A stretch of 64,000 nucleotides of DNA from Odiellus spinosus (Eukaryota > Arthropoda > Arachnida > Opiliones > Phalangiidae), in NCBI GenBank assembly GCA_963920705.1, contig OY987234.1, positions 2,046,001-2,110,000 of the forward strand. Direction: 5' to 3'. The notes under the pieces were generated by a model, which saw nothing but the letters and a program-made list of their open reading frames with translations, made no database searches and was not told the DNA's origin. Made by a program: the position numbers and the translations under genes. Of the stretch, positions 63,606 through 64,000 are shown one piece after another. The first letter of the stretch is position 1; every line of letters starts with the position of its first letter.

Positions 63606-64000
63606 GTTCAACACTTGGGAAATTTGTGGATCTACACTTGGGAAATTTGTGGATTTACACTTGGGAAATTTGTGGATCTATACCTGGGAAATTTTTGGAT
63701 CTACACTTGGGAAATTTGGTGATCTACACTTGGGAAATTTGTGGATCTACACTTGGGAAATTTGTGGATCTACACTTGGGAAATTTGTGGATCTACACTT
63801 GGGAAATTTGTGGATCTACACTTGGGAAATTTGTGGATCTATACTTCTGAAATTTGTGGATCTATACTTAGGAATTTTGTGGATCTACACTTGGGAAATA
63901 GGAGGATCTGCACTTATGAAATTTGTGGATCTGCACTTGGGAAATTTGTGCATCTGCACTTGGGAAATTTGTGGATCTGCACTTGGGAAATTTGTGGATC

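Larger units (their letters stand above)
1..64000. repeat. 23-bp satellite DNA array, fills the window
   Basis: Every part of the window is a head-to-tail copy of one 23-bp monomer in a single orientation; I found no inverted segment and no unique insert. The monomer at 1-23 starts with GATC, has TTGGG at 10-14, AAATTT at 15-20 and ends GTG. Position 6 is A in one large class and G in the other (GATCTAC against GATCTGC). Typical monomers differ from consensus at zero to three sites. Counting indel monomers, 2,785 monomer steps separate the GATC at 1 from the GATC at 63997, which fits the length exactly. GC is about 39-43% and CpG is absent from the consensus. The array has no visible edge, so flanking sequence, chromosome position and total size are unknown. 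The family was not recognised. A eukaryotic satellite is the natural reading; function is not shown by the sequence. Confidence 0.98.
20400..64000. repeat. Right array domain, different HOR markers
   Basis: The monomer is the same but the ordered variants change. New markers appear from about 21 kb: CTACTCTTGGG, CTTTAGAAA (first near 21060), CTTATGAAA, a monomer starting GGTC (21211), one starting GATTTACAC (near 21256), a GT/TG swap giving TTTGGTGATC (near 21310), CTTGGAAAA, and AAATAAGAGG (21961). They recur in the same order to the end of the window. Blocks carrying the left-type cassette are interspersed until 56064 and then stop. Repeat blocks here are longer and more often copied over several kilobases than in the left domain. 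Confidence 0.85.
62751..64000. repeat. 2184-bp HOR, copy 2, cut by window end
   Basis: Second copy of 60567-61815. It has a GTAGATC junction near 63579 not seen in copy 1 and lacks one CTGCACTTGGG monomer after AAATAGGAGG (63896). The array continues past the last base. Confidence 0.88.

Noticed and set aside
1-64000. CRISPR array
   Set aside because: The repeats abut directly with no unique spacers, and there are no associated genes or leader.
1-64000. Telomeric repeat or simple microsatellite
   Set aside because: The period is 23 bp with higher-order structure and does not match known short telomeric units.
1-64000. Centromere with CENP-B boxes
   Set aside because: The consensus has no CG and no sequence close to the CENP-B box, whose core needs TTCG and CGGG. 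A centromeric role stays possible but is not shown.
1-64000. Hairpins around AAATTT as terminators or ncRNA
   Set aside because: The palindrome is six bases long with no loop or extended stem, and the array has no inverted copies to pair with.

Overview
The whole 64 kb window is one uninterrupted satellite DNA array built from a 23-bp monomer. The first base is the start of a monomer and the last four bases are the start of another, so both array edges lie outside the window. I found no unique sequence, gene, RNA gene, transposon, promoter or terminator. This points to a eukaryotic heterochromatic or centromere-like satellite read by a long-read assembly. I do not recognise the monomer and cannot name the taxon.

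The consensus monomer begins with GATC, has A or G at position 6, TTGGG at 10-14, the palindrome AAATTT at 15-20, and ends GTG. It is about 39% GC (43% with G at position 6), has no CpG, and carries twice as many G as C on the + strand. A hand count of indel monomers accounts for the phase exactly: thirty 22-bp monomers, three with a 9-bp deletion, two with a 2-bp deletion and two with a 1-bp insertion give 2,785 monomer steps from the first GATC to the last.

Variant monomers recur in fixed order, so the array has higher-order repeats (HORs), and these are copied again in larger blocks. Roughly 1-20.4 kb is a left domain in which a marker cassette recurs about every 1.06 kb. Roughly 20.4-64 kb is a right domain with different ordered markers: a transposed GT before GATC, a GGTC start, a GATT start, CTTTAGAAA, AATAAGAGG and paired CTTATGAAA. 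Left-type blocks reappear inside the right domain near 22.8-25.3 kb, 29.9-30.3 kb and further on, but the cassette is absent from the last 8 kb.

Duplication is nested at many scales: tandem units of 368, 391, 437, 483, 713, 965, 1012, 1081, 1219, about 1310, 1472, about 1837, 2092 and 2184 bp, and dispersed copies at offsets of 2935, 3817, 3909, 3932, 5449, 5555, 6973 and 13,609 bp. Every offset is a whole number of monomers once the indels between the copies are subtracted. That supports amplification by in-register unequal exchange or similar events.

The long open frames on the + strand are a by-product of the period. Because 23 is not a multiple of 3 and the consensus has no stop in any + frame, all three frames read the same cyclic 23-residue peptide. 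None should be annotated as a gene.
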